Assembly (NCBI GenBank): GCA_026315105.1
Contig: CM048750.1
Coordinates: 71,727,797-71,791,796 of the forward strand
Length of the DNA: 64,000 nt
Direction: 5' to 3'
From: Locusta migratoria
Taxonomy: Eukaryota > Arthropoda > Insecta > Orthoptera > Acrididae
Part shown: positions 10,590-22,117 of the stretch, piece after piece
How the letters are laid out: each line of letters begins with the position of its first letter
Position numbering within the stretch: the first letter of the stretch is position 1
Translations under genes and position numbers: made by a program
Notes under the pieces: generated by a model
The model's database searches: none
What the model was told of the DNA's origin: nothing
What the model saw: only the letters and a program-made list of their open reading frames with translations

Positions 10590-10860
10590 TTTCTTTATTC
10601 GTACGCTTGTTGCAGAAAAATAGCTGAAGAATATGCATCACGTTTCACTGTATATAACCTCTTTGCTATTATAGTGTTAAACGTCATCGCTGGTCTTGAG
10701 TCCGAATTTTATATAAGCTGACGACTTTCAACCACGATATCTTCTACCCCCTTATAGCTATCGACACGGAACTGCTATGGTGTACAACGGGAGACTTTGT
10801 ACAACAGCACGGAGAGATCGTTCGTCTCCATTTTGTAGTTTCTTAAGAATTTATGCTACA
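10590..10860 (-). repeat. Repeat family Y, partial reverse copy
   Basis: The reverse complement matches 37.97-38.15 kb and 38.93-38.98 kb: GATAGCTATAAGGGGGT, AAAGTCGTCA, CCAGCGATGACGTTT, GAGGTTATATACAG and TCTTCAGC. This copy lacks the 0.8-kb MITE block present in the other, so it shows the pre-insertion state of that locus type. The other copy lies in a segment that ends with a Helitron-like terminus. Confidence 0.6.
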
Positions 10861-12060
10861 ATGTAATGGTGGTAGATTGACTCTATGGAGGTAGTCAAAT
10901 GCCACCAAAGAAATGGAAAATATTACAAGAGATAGCCTACGTATGTACATCAGTTCGGTGAGTAGATTCGATAAGAGAATGTGCGCATTTAATAATTTGT
11001 CGATAATACTGCATCACCCTTTTGCATACAAATCATGTTGGAACTAAGGAAGGTCGTTGCACAAAAAAGAATAAATCGAGATGACAGGATCGCGAATGAG
11101 TACAACTGATCAACATACAGAGTGCTACAAAACAAATGGAAAGCCGTCAGGAATGGATTATTTAAATGTTAAATACACAAGTTGAGGGCTTTTTCCCTGG
11201 CACGCGCGAAGTTAAATTTGCAGCTCTTACCAAATGCATTATAATTAATGGGGGTTTCCCCTTATGAAAAAACAGGTTCGACCTGTAAATGACCTTGAAC
11301 GTCGTGGAAAAGGTCATGGTCAGGTTCATACACGAATGTAAAATTTACTGCTCTTACCTAATTTGCAATAAACATGCGGATTCAAGTGTTAGAAATGAAT
11401 TCGAAATCGATATGACCTTCAAGGTCTGAGTTAAGGTTAAATCAAGGACACCACTGAACAGCAAGGAAGAAAGGCTACGACTCTTGCATTTAACATTAAA
11501 AAGAATTCCATTCCTGATGAACTACTCAGAGTTATAAATACTTTTATACCACCCTGAATATTGTAAAAGTAAGTTTACAATGTGCTTGCCACTAAATCTC
11601 AGCAACAAATGCTGGTACGATCAAGGGAGATACGGTGCGATAGACCTCTGTCTCCCATCCAAGAAGAAGGTTCACGTTTTTACCTGAAGATATAAGATTC
11701 GCTCTCCAAAAATTTTCAGGAAGTTCAAGAATATTCGAGAACACTACAGAACATTCGAGACAGTTCTGGAGCAATTCATAACATTCCAGTCTGTTACCGT
11801 GAAGTCGCGCTTGAGTCTCGGGACACGATAACAGTGCGCCTCGTGTGTTTCAAACGCCGACTTAGTTCGCCGTTTCTCCAGATGTAATTGATGCATCGCG
11901 ATGCAACCAACGCCATTCATTTTCTAATTTTTCATGCTCTTGATGGCGTCAGAAAAATTATGCGGTATCCATTAAAAAACACACACACACAAGTTTGCGT
12001 TGAAAATAATATTTCTTTCCGTTTTAGACTGTCTCATAGTGCCTACTTTCATAAGCCCCT
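10861..12060. other. Unassigned sequence
   Basis: No gene supported. A run of AGGTCA-like words (TGACCTTGA at 11290, AAAAGGTCAT near 11320, TGACCTTCAAGGTC near 11421) stands out but has no other support as a regulatory site. Confidence 0.3.
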
Positions 12061-12061
12061 A

Positions 12062-12124
12062 CCGTACGTCAATATCTCGTGTAGTTCCAGAGATATCTGG
12101 GGTGAAACAGTTGAGTGGGACACC
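12062..12124 (+). mobile_element. Mariner-type terminal inverted repeat, isolated right end
   Basis: The sequence GTTCCAGAGATATCTGGGGT followed by GAGTGGGACACCCTGTATAT resembles the terminus at 2211 read in reverse. Only this end is recognisable; no transposase lies to its left. It may be a solo end or part of a short MITE. Confidence 0.4.
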
Positions 12125-12307
12125 CTGTATATTCTCAGATGTGCGCAAAATTCAATAGTGAATGAATGTTATTTGAGTTACAAAAGTAGACATTATTCAG
12201 CCCGATTGATTGATTGATTTTTCCAGGGAAGCCAAAACAGTCTTGGACCAACCCGCCACTGCCCGCACCGACTCTAAGTTTATTGTGCGCTATCGCTCCC
12301 TGTATAT

Positions 12308-15300
12308 CTAGTAAAGCCAACCAATGCCCGTGAACAGTGCAAGGAGTCCCTTTACCAGTTCTTTATTAGACACAATTTCTTCGGGTCTGGTTGTCCCAAA
12401 TATTCTGTGCCTTTTATTCTCCAATGCAATGCATTCGAAGATTAGATGTGATGCAGTTTCATCACCGTCATCACAGATCCTACATTTAGGGTCCTCTTCT
12501 GTTATTCCCATTGTACGTAGGTGTTTTTTGAAATTCCTATGGCCTGTCAGCAATCCAACCATGAGTCTAATCTCTCTCCTGTTCAGACCCAGGATTGCAG
12601 AGCTTCTTTTAAAACATGGCTTTGGCATCATTACCTTGCCATGTTTTTGTTGATGGACTTTGGTCCAATATTCTACGTGCTCTCTTCTGAGCCAGTTACG
12701 TAGCTTCAATTTGATCATTGCCTTGGTGATTGTCAGGACAGGTTCCGGTCCAATAAAGGGAGTCTCTGCCTCCATCCTGGCTAATCTGTCGGCATGTTCG
12801 TTGCCACTGATCACTGAGTGGCCAGGGACCCACAATACGTTTACTCTATTGCTTTCCCCTAGCTCGACCAGAACTCGGTGACATTCTGCAACAATTTTAG
12901 ACCTTGTTGCAGGAGCTGCCAGTGATCTCAGGGTTGCCTGGCTGTCTGAACAGACATAGATGCTACGATCTTTGTAGCACCTGATGGCAGTGATTTCGGC
13001 CTGGAATACTGAGGCCAGTTTTCCTAGAGAGATGACGCCCTCCAGTCTTGGCTGCACCCCATATACCCTCGCCCCAACACCTTGGTCCGATTTTGACCCG
13101 TCAGTGAACCAGACAATATCCCCCATACGGTGTCGAACTATTTTCTCCCACTGCTCCCTACTTCCAATTGTTATATTGAAAGGCTTGTTGAAGCAGTATG
13201 GGGTTATAATATAGTCGGTTGGCATTTCCCCAACCTTTCCTATATTTACCTCACTCACTATTTTAGTGTGTGATTCTGGATATTCCAAAGAGTTCCAGTT
13301 GTTGCCAGATTTGAGTCTGTATGCACCAGCCGCTGCCTCCATCTTGACCCAAAGGTGTAATGGGGGCATATCCAGCATGGTTTCCATCCCAGCAGTTGGT
13401 GTGCTGCTAATTCCGTCTGTTATGGCTAAGCAGGCTAATCTCTGCAACTTACCAAGCTCCTTAGCAGCAACCTGCTGTTCTACCTTCTTCCACTACACGA
13501 CCGCCCCATAGGTCATCCTGGGTCTAATCACTGTGGTGTATATTCAGTGCATACTCTTGGGGCTCAGGCCCCAATTTTTGCCACAAGCTCTCCTGGTATT
13601 CACAAGAGTACCTTTTGCCTTGTAGCAAATATTCCTGATGTGAGGGGTCCATGTCAGTTTCTCATCTAGGGTAACCCTTAGATATTTCACTGTCCCCTTC
13701 ACAGGTAGCGCTTCATTGAAAAGCTTTAGATTCCAACTTGAATGTTGTATATGCTTCTTTGTGAATGGTACAACAACAGTCTTCTTAGGACTAAACCCCA
13801 GATCCTGTTTTCTGCACCAGTCTTGCACAAGGTCCAAAGCACCTTGTGCCATATTCTTTACTGTGTCAGCAAATTTGCCAAGTATTACTGTGACAAGATC
13901 ATTTGCGTATCCTTGGCAAAAGTACTGCCTAGAGTTTAATTCTCCAATGAGATCATTCACCACTAGATTCCACAATAAAGGGAAAGAACTCCTCCTTGCG
14001 GGCAACCCCTAGTGGTGTTGATTACCATTTTTTCATTCATTATGGTAGCTTCTACCTTTCTTCCACTGAGCATTAACCTAGTCCACCTACATATTGTGGT
14101 CCCTAGGTCATGCACCTCTGCTGCCCTAACCACGGAATCGAAGGTCGTGTTGCTAAAAGCCCCCTCGATGTCCAGGAAGATACAGAGGGCTATTTCCTGA
14201 AAGTGTAGTGCTTTCTTCACCTTCCCAACGAGTTGGTGGAGAGCTGTCTCACATGATTTACCTGGCTGATATGCATGTTGGTTTGAATGTAGAGGAGCCC
14301 TACTTAACCTCCTTTCTCCAACATGCACATTAACCAGCTTTTTCAATGTCTTAAGAATGAAGGAGGACAAGCTGATTTGTCTCATATCCTTGGCCTTGGT
14401 ATGATCAATTCTCCCTGGTTTAGGAATGAAGACAACCTTCACTGCCCTCCAGGCATTGGGAATGATTCCTGCTGCTAGGCTAACCCTGAATAACCTGCAT
14501 AGGAATCTAATAAGATTTTCTCCCGCTTGTTGCAGGAGAGCTGGAAAGATTCCATCGGGGCCAGGTGACTTGAACGGTTGAAATGTTCCCACCGCCCATC
14601 GGACCTTACTGAGATCGACACATTCCTTGGCCAAATCCCAGTCATCTTTGTGAATACCTGAGAACCGTTGTCTCTCAGGAATCGCATTCTGGTCTGAGTT
14701 ATCCCCCAGAGTATATTGAGGAAAGTGAGTCTTGAGGAGCAGTTCCAGCGTTTCATGTGCTGTCTTTGTATAATCCCCATCCTCCTTCCTCAATGTTCCT
14801 CCTGGATTAGTTGGTACCCTAGTGAGGATTTTATGAAGTCTCGCTTGAGCAGCCGTGCCCTCCACTTCCTCACAGAATACCTTCCAGGATGCCTCCTTTG
14901 CCCATCTGATGGCAAGGTTGTAATTGACAAGGGCCTCACGATACTTTGCCCATTGTCCTTTGCGCCTCGCAAGGTTAAACAGTCTTCGTACTTGTTTCAT
15001 TTGCATTTCCAGGTTATTATTCCACCAAGGCACACTCCTGTTTGTGCACTTCTTGGTGATTCAGCAGTTGTCCTGGTATGAGGTCACTATAGCAGAGGTT
15101 ACGGCCTCTGCTACTTTCTCAATCTCTGCTGGATTCCTTTCGAAGTTTTAATTTCTGATAGGCTGAAGTCAAGGTCTTTCCTATATGTCTCCCAGTCCGT
15201 TTTCCTGGGGTTCCTATAGGCCATGGTCTCTCTGGTTCCCATTTCAACCTTGAAATTAATATACATGTGATCTGATGAGGATGGCTCCAGGACCACATGC

Positions 15301-15907
15301 CACTGTTTGACGTAACTTCCCACCATCATGGAACCAAAAGTTATGTCAATTACTTCTTCCCTTCTACTATTCCTGAATGTAGGTTCATCACCCCTATTCA
15401 GGATCTCCAAGTTGTTAGATAGGAGAAATTCAAGAAGGTGCTCACCTCTACTGTTGGAGTCCTTGCGGCATTGGCATCACATCCCACGACCAGTTCGTCA
15501 CCTTGCCGATGGCAGACTTCCATCAGTCTCCTCACTTCCAAAGAAGGAGGAGAGCTGTCTTCGTAAGGAAGGTATGCTGAGGCCAAAACAATTTCCCTCG
15601 TGATACCTTCCTCACGTTGCTGCATCCTGATGGTCACCATGTCCCTGGAACAAAAATCCCTCATTGGTATGAAAGGTATTCCATTTCTAACATAAATGCA
15701 TGTTATGGAGTTTTTTAGATTTCTGGCATAAATCAGCTTACCTCCAGTACCACCGAGGCACAATACACCCCCTTTGTATAAATAGGGTTCTTGAATCAGG
15801 GCCACGTCCACCTCCTGTCTCCCCAGGCGACGGCTCAGGGCAGCAGTGGCCCCTTTACTGTGCTGCAGGTTTATCTGCAGCACTTCCAGTCCCCATCTTG
15901 CTGCCAT
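12308..15907 (-). pseudogene. LINE ORF2: endonuclease, reverse transcriptase, RNase H (frameshifted)
   Basis: The likely start is at 15907 (MAARWGLEVLQINLQ). The endonuclease shows QINLQHSKGATAAL, DVALIQEPY, VVGCDANAARTP and SSDHMYINF. RT segments (15033-13544) include FQPFKSPGPDGIFPALLQQ, FLDIEGAFSNTTF and RGCPQGGVLS, and, after a frameshift, LLWNLVVNDLI and GYANDLVTV. The YADD catalytic box is YAND, a loss of one metal-binding Asp. RNase H (13447-12308) keeps FTDGSKSDQGVGA, FQAEITAI, CSDSQATLRSL and SGNEHADRLA. It is followed by a Cys/His motif CRICDDGDETASHLIFEC. Breaks occur near 15400, 15100, 14000 and 13500. Confidence 0.9.
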
Positions 15908-16836
15908 TATTGCCTTTAAGGTCTTTGATTACCCTGACGCAGACCTGCAAGAACCCTAAAAACAGTTTCAGGCCTTGCTCTCGCAATGCCTTCAGGGACT
16001 TCTCTCCGACCTCCACCACCAGGGTTCGTCCTTCCGGAACGACTTTTTGGTTAATAACCCTCCAATCCTCTGTCGACACTTTTGGGTTCTGGACCCTTAT
16101 TTTCTCGAACAGAGTCTTTGGAGAGACATCCTTGAGGATCTTTGGTACCCATATTGATACCTTTGCGGTCTTCAGGAGTTCGGCTGCTGTCTTGACCAGC
16201 AGCTTCGCATCCTCCCACGGGGATAACATGGGCACCTTGTACTTAAGCCATTCTGCTGAGTGCACCCCCCCCCTTGCAGACAAAAATGAGTGCACCATGA
16301 TCTAGATAGACCCTCCTGAATTTGGGTCCTAGACCAGCGTCCCCCCCAATCTCTTCAAGGAGGGCCTTCTGCACGAGCTCCTCCTGCTTTGCAGCAGGAG
16401 GAGCTCGTGCAGATGCTTACCAGTGGGTATCCTTCTTGGACAACCGCCACTCTAAAGATCAAGACTGCAGTACTATAGGTCTGTTTCCCTATTTCCTGCC
16501 TCAGCCTTTTAGGATCACGCTTGTCCAGAGAGGAGGGAGTGTTAGATTCCTCCCTAACCCTCTTGCCACCTGTCTTTGACGTCGAGGGGGTCTGTGTATC
16601 CCCTTCGACCTGAGGCAGTTTCTTTTTGGGGGTCTTGGGCTCAAGCCCTTTTGATTCCCTCCACTTATGTTTAGGAAGCCATTCTTTTCCTTCCTTTTGC
16701 TTCTGTTCCTTGAGAAGTTTCCTCCTCTGAGCCCCAGACAAGGCCGTAAGAAATTAATCTGGTCCAACTTCTCTGATACAGTTCCCACTTCTTGCTCAGG
16801 TCTAGACCCTAAATGAGAAGTAGGAGTGCACTCCAT
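15855..16836 (-). pseudogene. LINE ORF1 (nucleic-acid binding, gag-like), frameshifted
   Basis: The N-terminal part has SGAQRRKLLKEQKQKEGK and a basic, Ser/Pro-rich linker ending DKRDPKRLRQEIGKQ. The second part (15855-16298) has VSIWVPKILKDVSPKTLFEK, QNPKVSTEDWRVINQKVV and GRTLVVEVGEKSLKALREQG, resembling the conserved domain of ORF1 in LOA/I-type LINEs (DUF4780-like, from memory of the family). The frame overlaps the start of ORF2 by about 50 bp. The two halves are separated by a frameshift that coincides with a perfect hairpin at 16369-16412. Confidence 0.7.
16369..16412. repeat. Perfect 20-bp inverted repeat with 4-base loop
   Basis: The left arm CTGCACGAGCTCCTCCTGCT and its exact reverse complement at 16393-16412 flank the loop TTGC. 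It lies within ORF1, where the reading frame breaks. Perfect arms are surprising in a LINE with many other point changes. Confidence 0.9.
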
Positions 16837-17236
16837 CGGTCCTGATCCCGATGTCTGAGTATCTCAGGTCTCAGATTGCCCCTCGGATCCTTTTAAATAA
16901 ATTTTTTTTCCGTGTTCATCTTAGTCCCACGAGATTTGGAGATTTATATGGTCCACACCACGATAACCCGCGCGGTGCAAGGCAACTTACTCAGGGAGGT
17001 TGCCCAGTATTCCTGAGGCTCCGTTCGAGACACATCCACCCATGTGCCACGCACTCCTCAGCACGGGTTGCACCTCACCTTGGGTTGGGGGGCAGTTTAA
17101 CGTCGTGCCCGGGACGATTATTCAGCTTAGTGATCACTATTTTGGTGGGTTTCACATTTTTCTCAGTGGAATTGAGTCTTGGAGGTCAATTAATTAGCTT
17201 TTGGAGGGTGAGACACTCCTATCATCTGATATAAAG

Positions 17237-17939
17237 TCCTCCTAAACATCTACCTCATCCTTTTCTTGGCCGCACTTACAACTTGCATTTGACATATCCT
17301 TGCCAGGATTCTTTCCTCTTTTGTCCATTATATTTCTACATACTTCTCCAACCTTACATTTAGCAAAACCCTGGCCGGATCATCTCCATCTTTATCCCTC
17401 CCCATCCTACAAATGGACGACTTGCATGTACCCCATGCTGCAGTAAATGGCTGCCGACTGTCTCCCGTGATAGAGTACGATGCGTTATACCGCCCCACTG
17501 TCGCGCCAGAGACGAGCAGAAAGCACGCCAGCTGTGCAGTGCCATTTGGCTGAGGTGTAGACCTTCTGGAAGCTGCGCTGGGCGTGATACCTGAGCCACC
17601 TCACGGTGTCCTGCGGTCCTGTGTGCACACAGCCGCTGCACTGCCGAAACACTTGCTCCACATGGTCCTGTGCACATGCCACACATTCTGTCCTGCCGAC
17701 ATGAACCTGCTTTGAAACCCACTGACTTGACAGCACGATCCGCGTGTGCGCCTGTGATTCATCCTTCACGTCAACTCGAGTCTCTCTGGTCCGCTACCTT
17801 CTGTTTACAGCGACAGCGAGTTGTAGTTGTTGCTTTTATTGATATTTCAAAGCCACCGGAGGTGGCAGGCTGGCAGCAGCTTCGTTGCTGCTCTTCAGCC
17901 GAGCATATTTACGATTTTGACATGTTGTTTCTTAAAAAC
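17237..17939. other. Unassigned sequence, cysteine-rich minus frames
   Basis: Minus-strand frames (17360-17769) are Cys- and His-rich (ECVACAQDHVEQVFRQC) but show no consistent zinc-knuckle spacing. I cannot assign them. The region may be the 5' UTR of the neighbouring LINE or an unrelated repeat. Confidence 0.3.
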
Positions 17940-18860
17940 ACAGAAAGGTAAAAAAAAGATGATGAATTGAAACACTTGAATGGAGAGTAAAACAGGGATA
18001 ACAGACACAGAGCAAAGAATTTGAAGTAGAACATATTCGGAATTAAAACAGCCACAATGGTTAAAATCACAGATAGAAGTTAAAAAACCAGGGCAGTTAA
18101 AATGACGTTCGTGGAGCACACTAGATGACGAAGACACTGCTTAAAACACACAGCAACATTGATATCATGCATATTCAGCGGTTGCTTAAGTTTTAAAAGA
18201 GTCACTTGAAGCACAATTCACATACACCGGCACAACACTAACGGCACACAGTTGTAGGGCACAGGTACCCCGCAGGGGATGAAGAAAGGAGGAGAGGTGC
18301 GGAGGGGACAGACGTGACATGGAGGGACAAAGGGAAAGGAAAGCGCCAGGACTGGGGAAGGAAGGGGGTGCCAGGCGTAGGAGGGAGAGCCAGGAGGCGG
18401 AAGGGGAGGGGCATGCAAATACAGGGATGGACTGGGGCTGATAGGACGGGTAGATGTCGGGACGGAGGGCGTCATCCGGAAAGGGCAGGTGACGGAAGCT
18501 ACCCTCGGAGAGGATGTGAAGACTATTAAGGTGAAAGGGGGGATAACAAGGTAACGGCGTGATGGAGGCCCGTGATGCAACAAGAGACGGGATACCGGCG
18601 GGTGTTGGGAATCGAGTTAACGGAAGACATATCTGAGGTGGAGGTGTTTCAGGAACGCGAGCAGGTCTGGGAAAGGAATAACGTCGTACAGGATCCGAAT
18701 GGGGTGGGGGGGGGGAGGGAGGCGGGTGCGGTAAGCGAGGCAGAGGGCGTGGCGTTCGAGGATCTGGAGTGGGCGGGGGTAGCGGAAACCCAAGTGGGGT
18801 GGGAACGGCGACAGTGAGACCTGCAGCCACAGGCAGGTGGCATCACGCCACGGTACCGAT
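17940..18860 (+). repeat. Repeat family W, purine-rich copy 1
   Basis: The strand is strongly G-rich from about 18270. It shares GGGTAGATGTCGGGACGGAG and GGGCGTCATCCGGAAAGGG with a second copy at 42.44-43.4 kb (GGGTAGATGTCAAGTCGGAG; GGGCATCATCGTGGAAGGGG). A 214-residue Pro-rich frame on the minus strand (18186-18830) is a by-product of base composition. No coding motif or terminal repeat is visible. Confidence 0.5.
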
Positions 18861-19084
18861 TTCTGCAGAACTCAGTAGTATACATGTCTTGTGAATATCA
18901 ACGAGCTTCCTGTTTCCAGTCTTTCAAAGTGTTTTGTCTGTACTGAACTTAAGTATAGGCTGTTCTTATCATGTACTTTTTTTATCACTATGGATCAATG
19001 GGGACGAAAAATACATCTAATCCACATGGAGACCATCAGAAGTGTAAATAATGGATTTTGGTGGGTCTCAGATATCTTGTAGAG

Positions 19085-21147
19085 AAGGGCTGTCCGATAT
19101 ACGGCCTGAGGGCCACTATCTGGCCCGCGGCCCGCGAAATCCAGCACACCATAGCCTAACGAAGTTGTGAGTTTTTTGTTCTTGTTGTTGTTTTTTTTAA
19201 TTTTTTTATTTTCTGGCACATTGTTAAGTGAGGACAATTATTCGAAATTAACTTGAATCTCGTTGGACTCGAGCGTTAATTAACATGAGGGGCGAGAAGA
19301 TGGTCGCCTCTCAGCTAACCCACTAGCTGCCGTCTTGTACAGCTGTTCCCGCCTCGCGGTTCTCCAATAGAGCGGCCCATCTCGCTCTTCTCCTGCAGCC
19401 GTGTGCCGCCGAGGCCTGACAGAGCGCGGCCGCCTTGGAACAGGCCACAACAACACGGACGACTGCTGCGCCGTTCTCACGGTGACCGGCGGCGCTATGG
19501 GGATTCGTAAACACGTGTCACGCGCATGCACACTGGCTATGCGGGAGACGAGTCACAGCGTCCTCTAGTCGCAGTCATTCGCTGTGTTTGTATCAGTGTC
19601 AGTCATTGAGATGTACGGCAGAATCTCTGATGTTGCAGTGGCTGGGCATTTCTAAACTGTTAGCGCTACTGTTCGCGGGCGGTTTATTAAAGTTAGGTAA
19701 CTGTAAATGATTTGCCTTAAGAAATTCAAGAAGAATGTTCAGTTAGTCATCATACTAGATCCAAAGGCGAGGCGCGCGTGTGGGAGAGTGTGGGTGGCTG
19801 TATGAGTGGGCAACTGGATACAAGGATGGGTCCACTTTATTTATTTTATTTTTACGGAACGTTTTAGTACGGAACATTTCTCTGTTGTCATTGTAAGAAT
19901 GACGTAAGACAAAGACGCCCTTAACCTGCGCGTGCGGTGTTGAAACAGACACTCCTGTTGTTGTTGATTCCAATACAAGAATTTCTATAAAAATAAAAAT
20001 AAAATTTAAAAACATGTTCAACTGTTTGAGAAGCTCATGGGACTTAAATACGGGGTCATCAGTCCCTAAACTTACAAACTTCTTGTGAACTATCTAATAC
20101 TAATGACGGCACAAATATCCATGCACGGAGGGGGATTCGAACCCTCGACCGTAGTGGCCGAGCAGAACGCGACTGCCGCGCCACAGATCGCTTGGCCACT
20201 TCGGCCGGCCAAGAATTTCTTTCGTGGTAACAATCGAGAAGTTATCAGTTACAGGTACAAGCTCAATAAAATGTAGGAGTCATATACTCCACTCTAGCTG
20301 GCGTCCTACACGATTTTCCAGTCTGCGAATAACACCATTCTTCCATCCATGGGTGGGGCAGGAGGAGGAGAGGCATATTATGGAGGGTTTACACCACGAT
20401 TCAGTTTACTTCAAACCAGCCCACACCAAATCAATCAATTTCAAGTAGGTTTGGATGTCTTGTTCTACCAAAACGGGCGAAGAGTTGCACAGAAAAATAT
20501 GTTACATTCAATTAAATTTCTGTTTCGACCCACCCCCTATAGTGGGGTCTTACACGAGTTGAATTGCTGGGCTTATGTTACCAATATTTCCGGGTTTGCT
20601 CGGAAATTGATAGAACATTGTAATCTTGTTAACTGATGTCAAATTATACTTAAATCTGTTCCCCTCTGACGCTCGTAGGTTTAGGAAAAAAGTCAATTTC
20701 ATTATAATTCAAGTTTCTTAAATACCGAATACGCCTCTCCACTACTAATTTATCAACATTTCATTGTGGTTTTTGATCGACCAACAAGACTTACGAGAAT
20801 ATAAATGATAAATGTAAAATCGAAAACGAGATCTTCGACAACAGATGGCTATCTGAGCGGACTTTTCCGGATTTCTACATCGGACATATAACCAAATATC
20901 AAGGAACAAATAAATAAATAAAATAATAATATTTGTCTCATTAGCTTTCATTTTTTATTAATATTATGTTTCTTTGAAGTTTATAATGTTCGGTTATAAA
21001 TACATACGATCCGCCTACTTAGAAAAACAGTGTTTAAATTTCCACTGGTTTAGTAATTGATTCCTTTGCAATTTTCTTTTGTCTGGCTCGCCACAGTGAT
21101 AAAAGTTGGTAATGTGGCCCGCACCGAAAATTAGTTGGACACCCCTG
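19085..21147. mobile_element. hAT-like non-autonomous element
   Basis: The right end, read inward, is CAGGGGTGTCCAACTAATTT; the left end is AAGGGCTGTCCGATATACGG. CAGGGGTGTCCAA is typical of hAT termini. The flanks TTGTAGAG and TTGTAGAA match at 7 of 8 bases, the duplication size of hAT elements. The two sides of repeat X join perfectly when the element is removed. No transposase frame is recognisable in its 2.06 kb. A SINE-A lies inside. Confidence 0.78.
19986..20210 (-). mobile_element. SINE-A copy (diverged) inside hAT-like element
   Basis: Box B reads GGATTCGAACCCTCG on the plus strand and the head is less conserved (TCGCTTGGCCACTTCGGCC). The flank CAAGAATTTCT is repeated on both sides (11-bp duplication). 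An A/T-rich stretch precedes the tail. Confidence 0.85.
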
Positions 21148-21347
21148 TTGTAGAAGGACATTCCCTGAATATGAGGCTCTCCGCTCTTTTAGCGACGGCT
21201 TCAGTTTTCGAGAAAATTTATGGTAAAATTCACTGCATACTGTAAGACGCATAACGTTTGCCATGTTCCAAACAAGTCTGGCGCAGCTGTTAAGGTCTCC
21301 AGCTACCACGTTTGAGGTATCGGGTTCTGGTCCTCTCCATATTTTTG

Positions 21348-21348
<1 letters not shown>

Positions 21349-21399
<51 letters not shown>
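21349..21399 (+). repeat. 51-base T homopolymer
   Basis: An uninterrupted T-run at the end of repeat X. The matching position in the inverted copy (about 27165) has only a short A/T tract. It has expanded here, or is the residue of a poly(A) tail. Confidence 0.95.
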
Positions 21400-21404
<5 letters not shown>

Positions 21405-21443
21405 TCAGAATATCCCGACATTTTTTCATTTTTTTTCTTTTTA

Positions 21444-21611
21444 CAGAATATCAACGAACAGTGTACATTCTATGAAATTAGTGCCAAATATTCAGTTTTG
21501 ACGTAGTAATTTAATCTTCATGGCATTATTACAAAATCTTACTCGCTATATCCTTCATGACTTGCTATGCCATAACAGAACTCCAGATGTACACTGTTTG
21601 TTGATATTCTG
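21444..21611. mobile_element. Short TA-flanked MITE (168 bp)
   Basis: The termini CAGAATATCAACGAACAGTG and its near-perfect reverse complement (one mismatch over 23 bases) enclose a 168-bp unit flanked by TA on both sides. This is the pattern of a Tc1/mariner-type miniature element. No coding sequence. Confidence 0.75.
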
Positions 21612-21655
21612 TAAAATAAAATGGAACCTGGATAAATTGTAGGAACCAGAGGTGG

Positions 21656-22115
21656 TTGAGAGTTTCAGAAGGAGCATTAGGCAAGGAAGGGATGGCTGAA
21701 ACGGAGGAAAGTAATACAGTAGAAGAAGAATGCGTAGCTCTGAGAGATAGGGTAGTGAAGGCCGCCGAGGATCATATAGGCAGAAGAAAGAGGCCTAATA
21801 AAAGTCTTTGGATAACACAGAAGATACTGAACTTAATTGATGAACGGAGAAAATATAAAAATGGGTCAAGTGAAGCAGGCAAACGGGAATACAGACGTCT
21901 TAAAAATGAGGTTGACAGGAAGTGCACACTGGCTAAGCAGGAGTGGCTTGAGGAGAAGCACAAGACCGAAAAAGAATGAATAACTAGGGGAAAAATAGAT
22001 ACCGCCTACAGGAAAATGGAAGAGACATTTGGAGACAAGAAAGGCAGTGCTATGAATATCAAGAACTCAGATGGAAAACCAATATTAAGCAAAGAAGGGA
22101 TAGCTGAAAGGTAGA
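21656..22115 (+). pseudogene. RTE-like LINE, linker region between endonuclease and RT
   Basis: The readable protein has ALRDRVVKAAEDHIGRRKRP, KSLWITQKILNLIDERRKY and VDRKCTLAKQEWLEEKHK. This matches the pre-RT linker of LINE polyproteins in composition and position, before the RT fragments further right. A stop lies at 21979, after which KIDTAYRKMEETFGDKKG is readable in the next codons. The endonuclease itself is not visible upstream. Confidence 0.65.
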
Positions 22116-22117
22116 AG

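Larger units (their letters stand above)
12199..17236 (-). mobile_element. I-superfamily LINE (LOA/R1-like) with RNase H, nearly full length
   Basis: On the minus strand the element contains ORF1, then ORF2 with apurinic endonuclease, reverse transcriptase and RNase H, in that order. The 3' end is a short (AATC)n-type tail (GATTGATTGATTGATT on the plus strand at about 12203), as in I/R1/LOA-type elements. The 5' limit near 17236 is approximate. Several frameshifts and a lost RT catalytic residue show that it is dead. It is the most complete non-LTR element in the window. Confidence 0.85.
19010..21420 (+). repeat. Repeat family X, left copy (split by hAT-like element), with tRNA-like box
   Basis: The segments 19010-19084 and 21148-21420 together match the reverse complement of 27155-27400. 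Shared words include CAGAAGTGTAAATAA, GAGGCTC, TTTTAGCGAC, GTAAGACGC and GTTAAGG. A tRNA-like stretch (CTGGCGCAGCTGTTAAGG, then GGGTTCTGGTCC) lies at about 21273-21332. The hAT-like element interrupts the copy at a clean 8-bp duplication. A T-run closes the unit. Confidence 0.7.

Noticed and set aside
17360..17769. Cysteine-rich frames as a zinc-finger gene
   Set aside because: The cysteine spacing fits no known finger, and two overlapping frames share the cysteines because of base composition.
18186..18830. 214-residue proline-rich frame on the minus strand
   Set aside because: It follows from a G-rich tract on the plus strand. The second copy of the repeat at 42.8-43.2 kb breaks it into several shorter frames, and no domain is visible.
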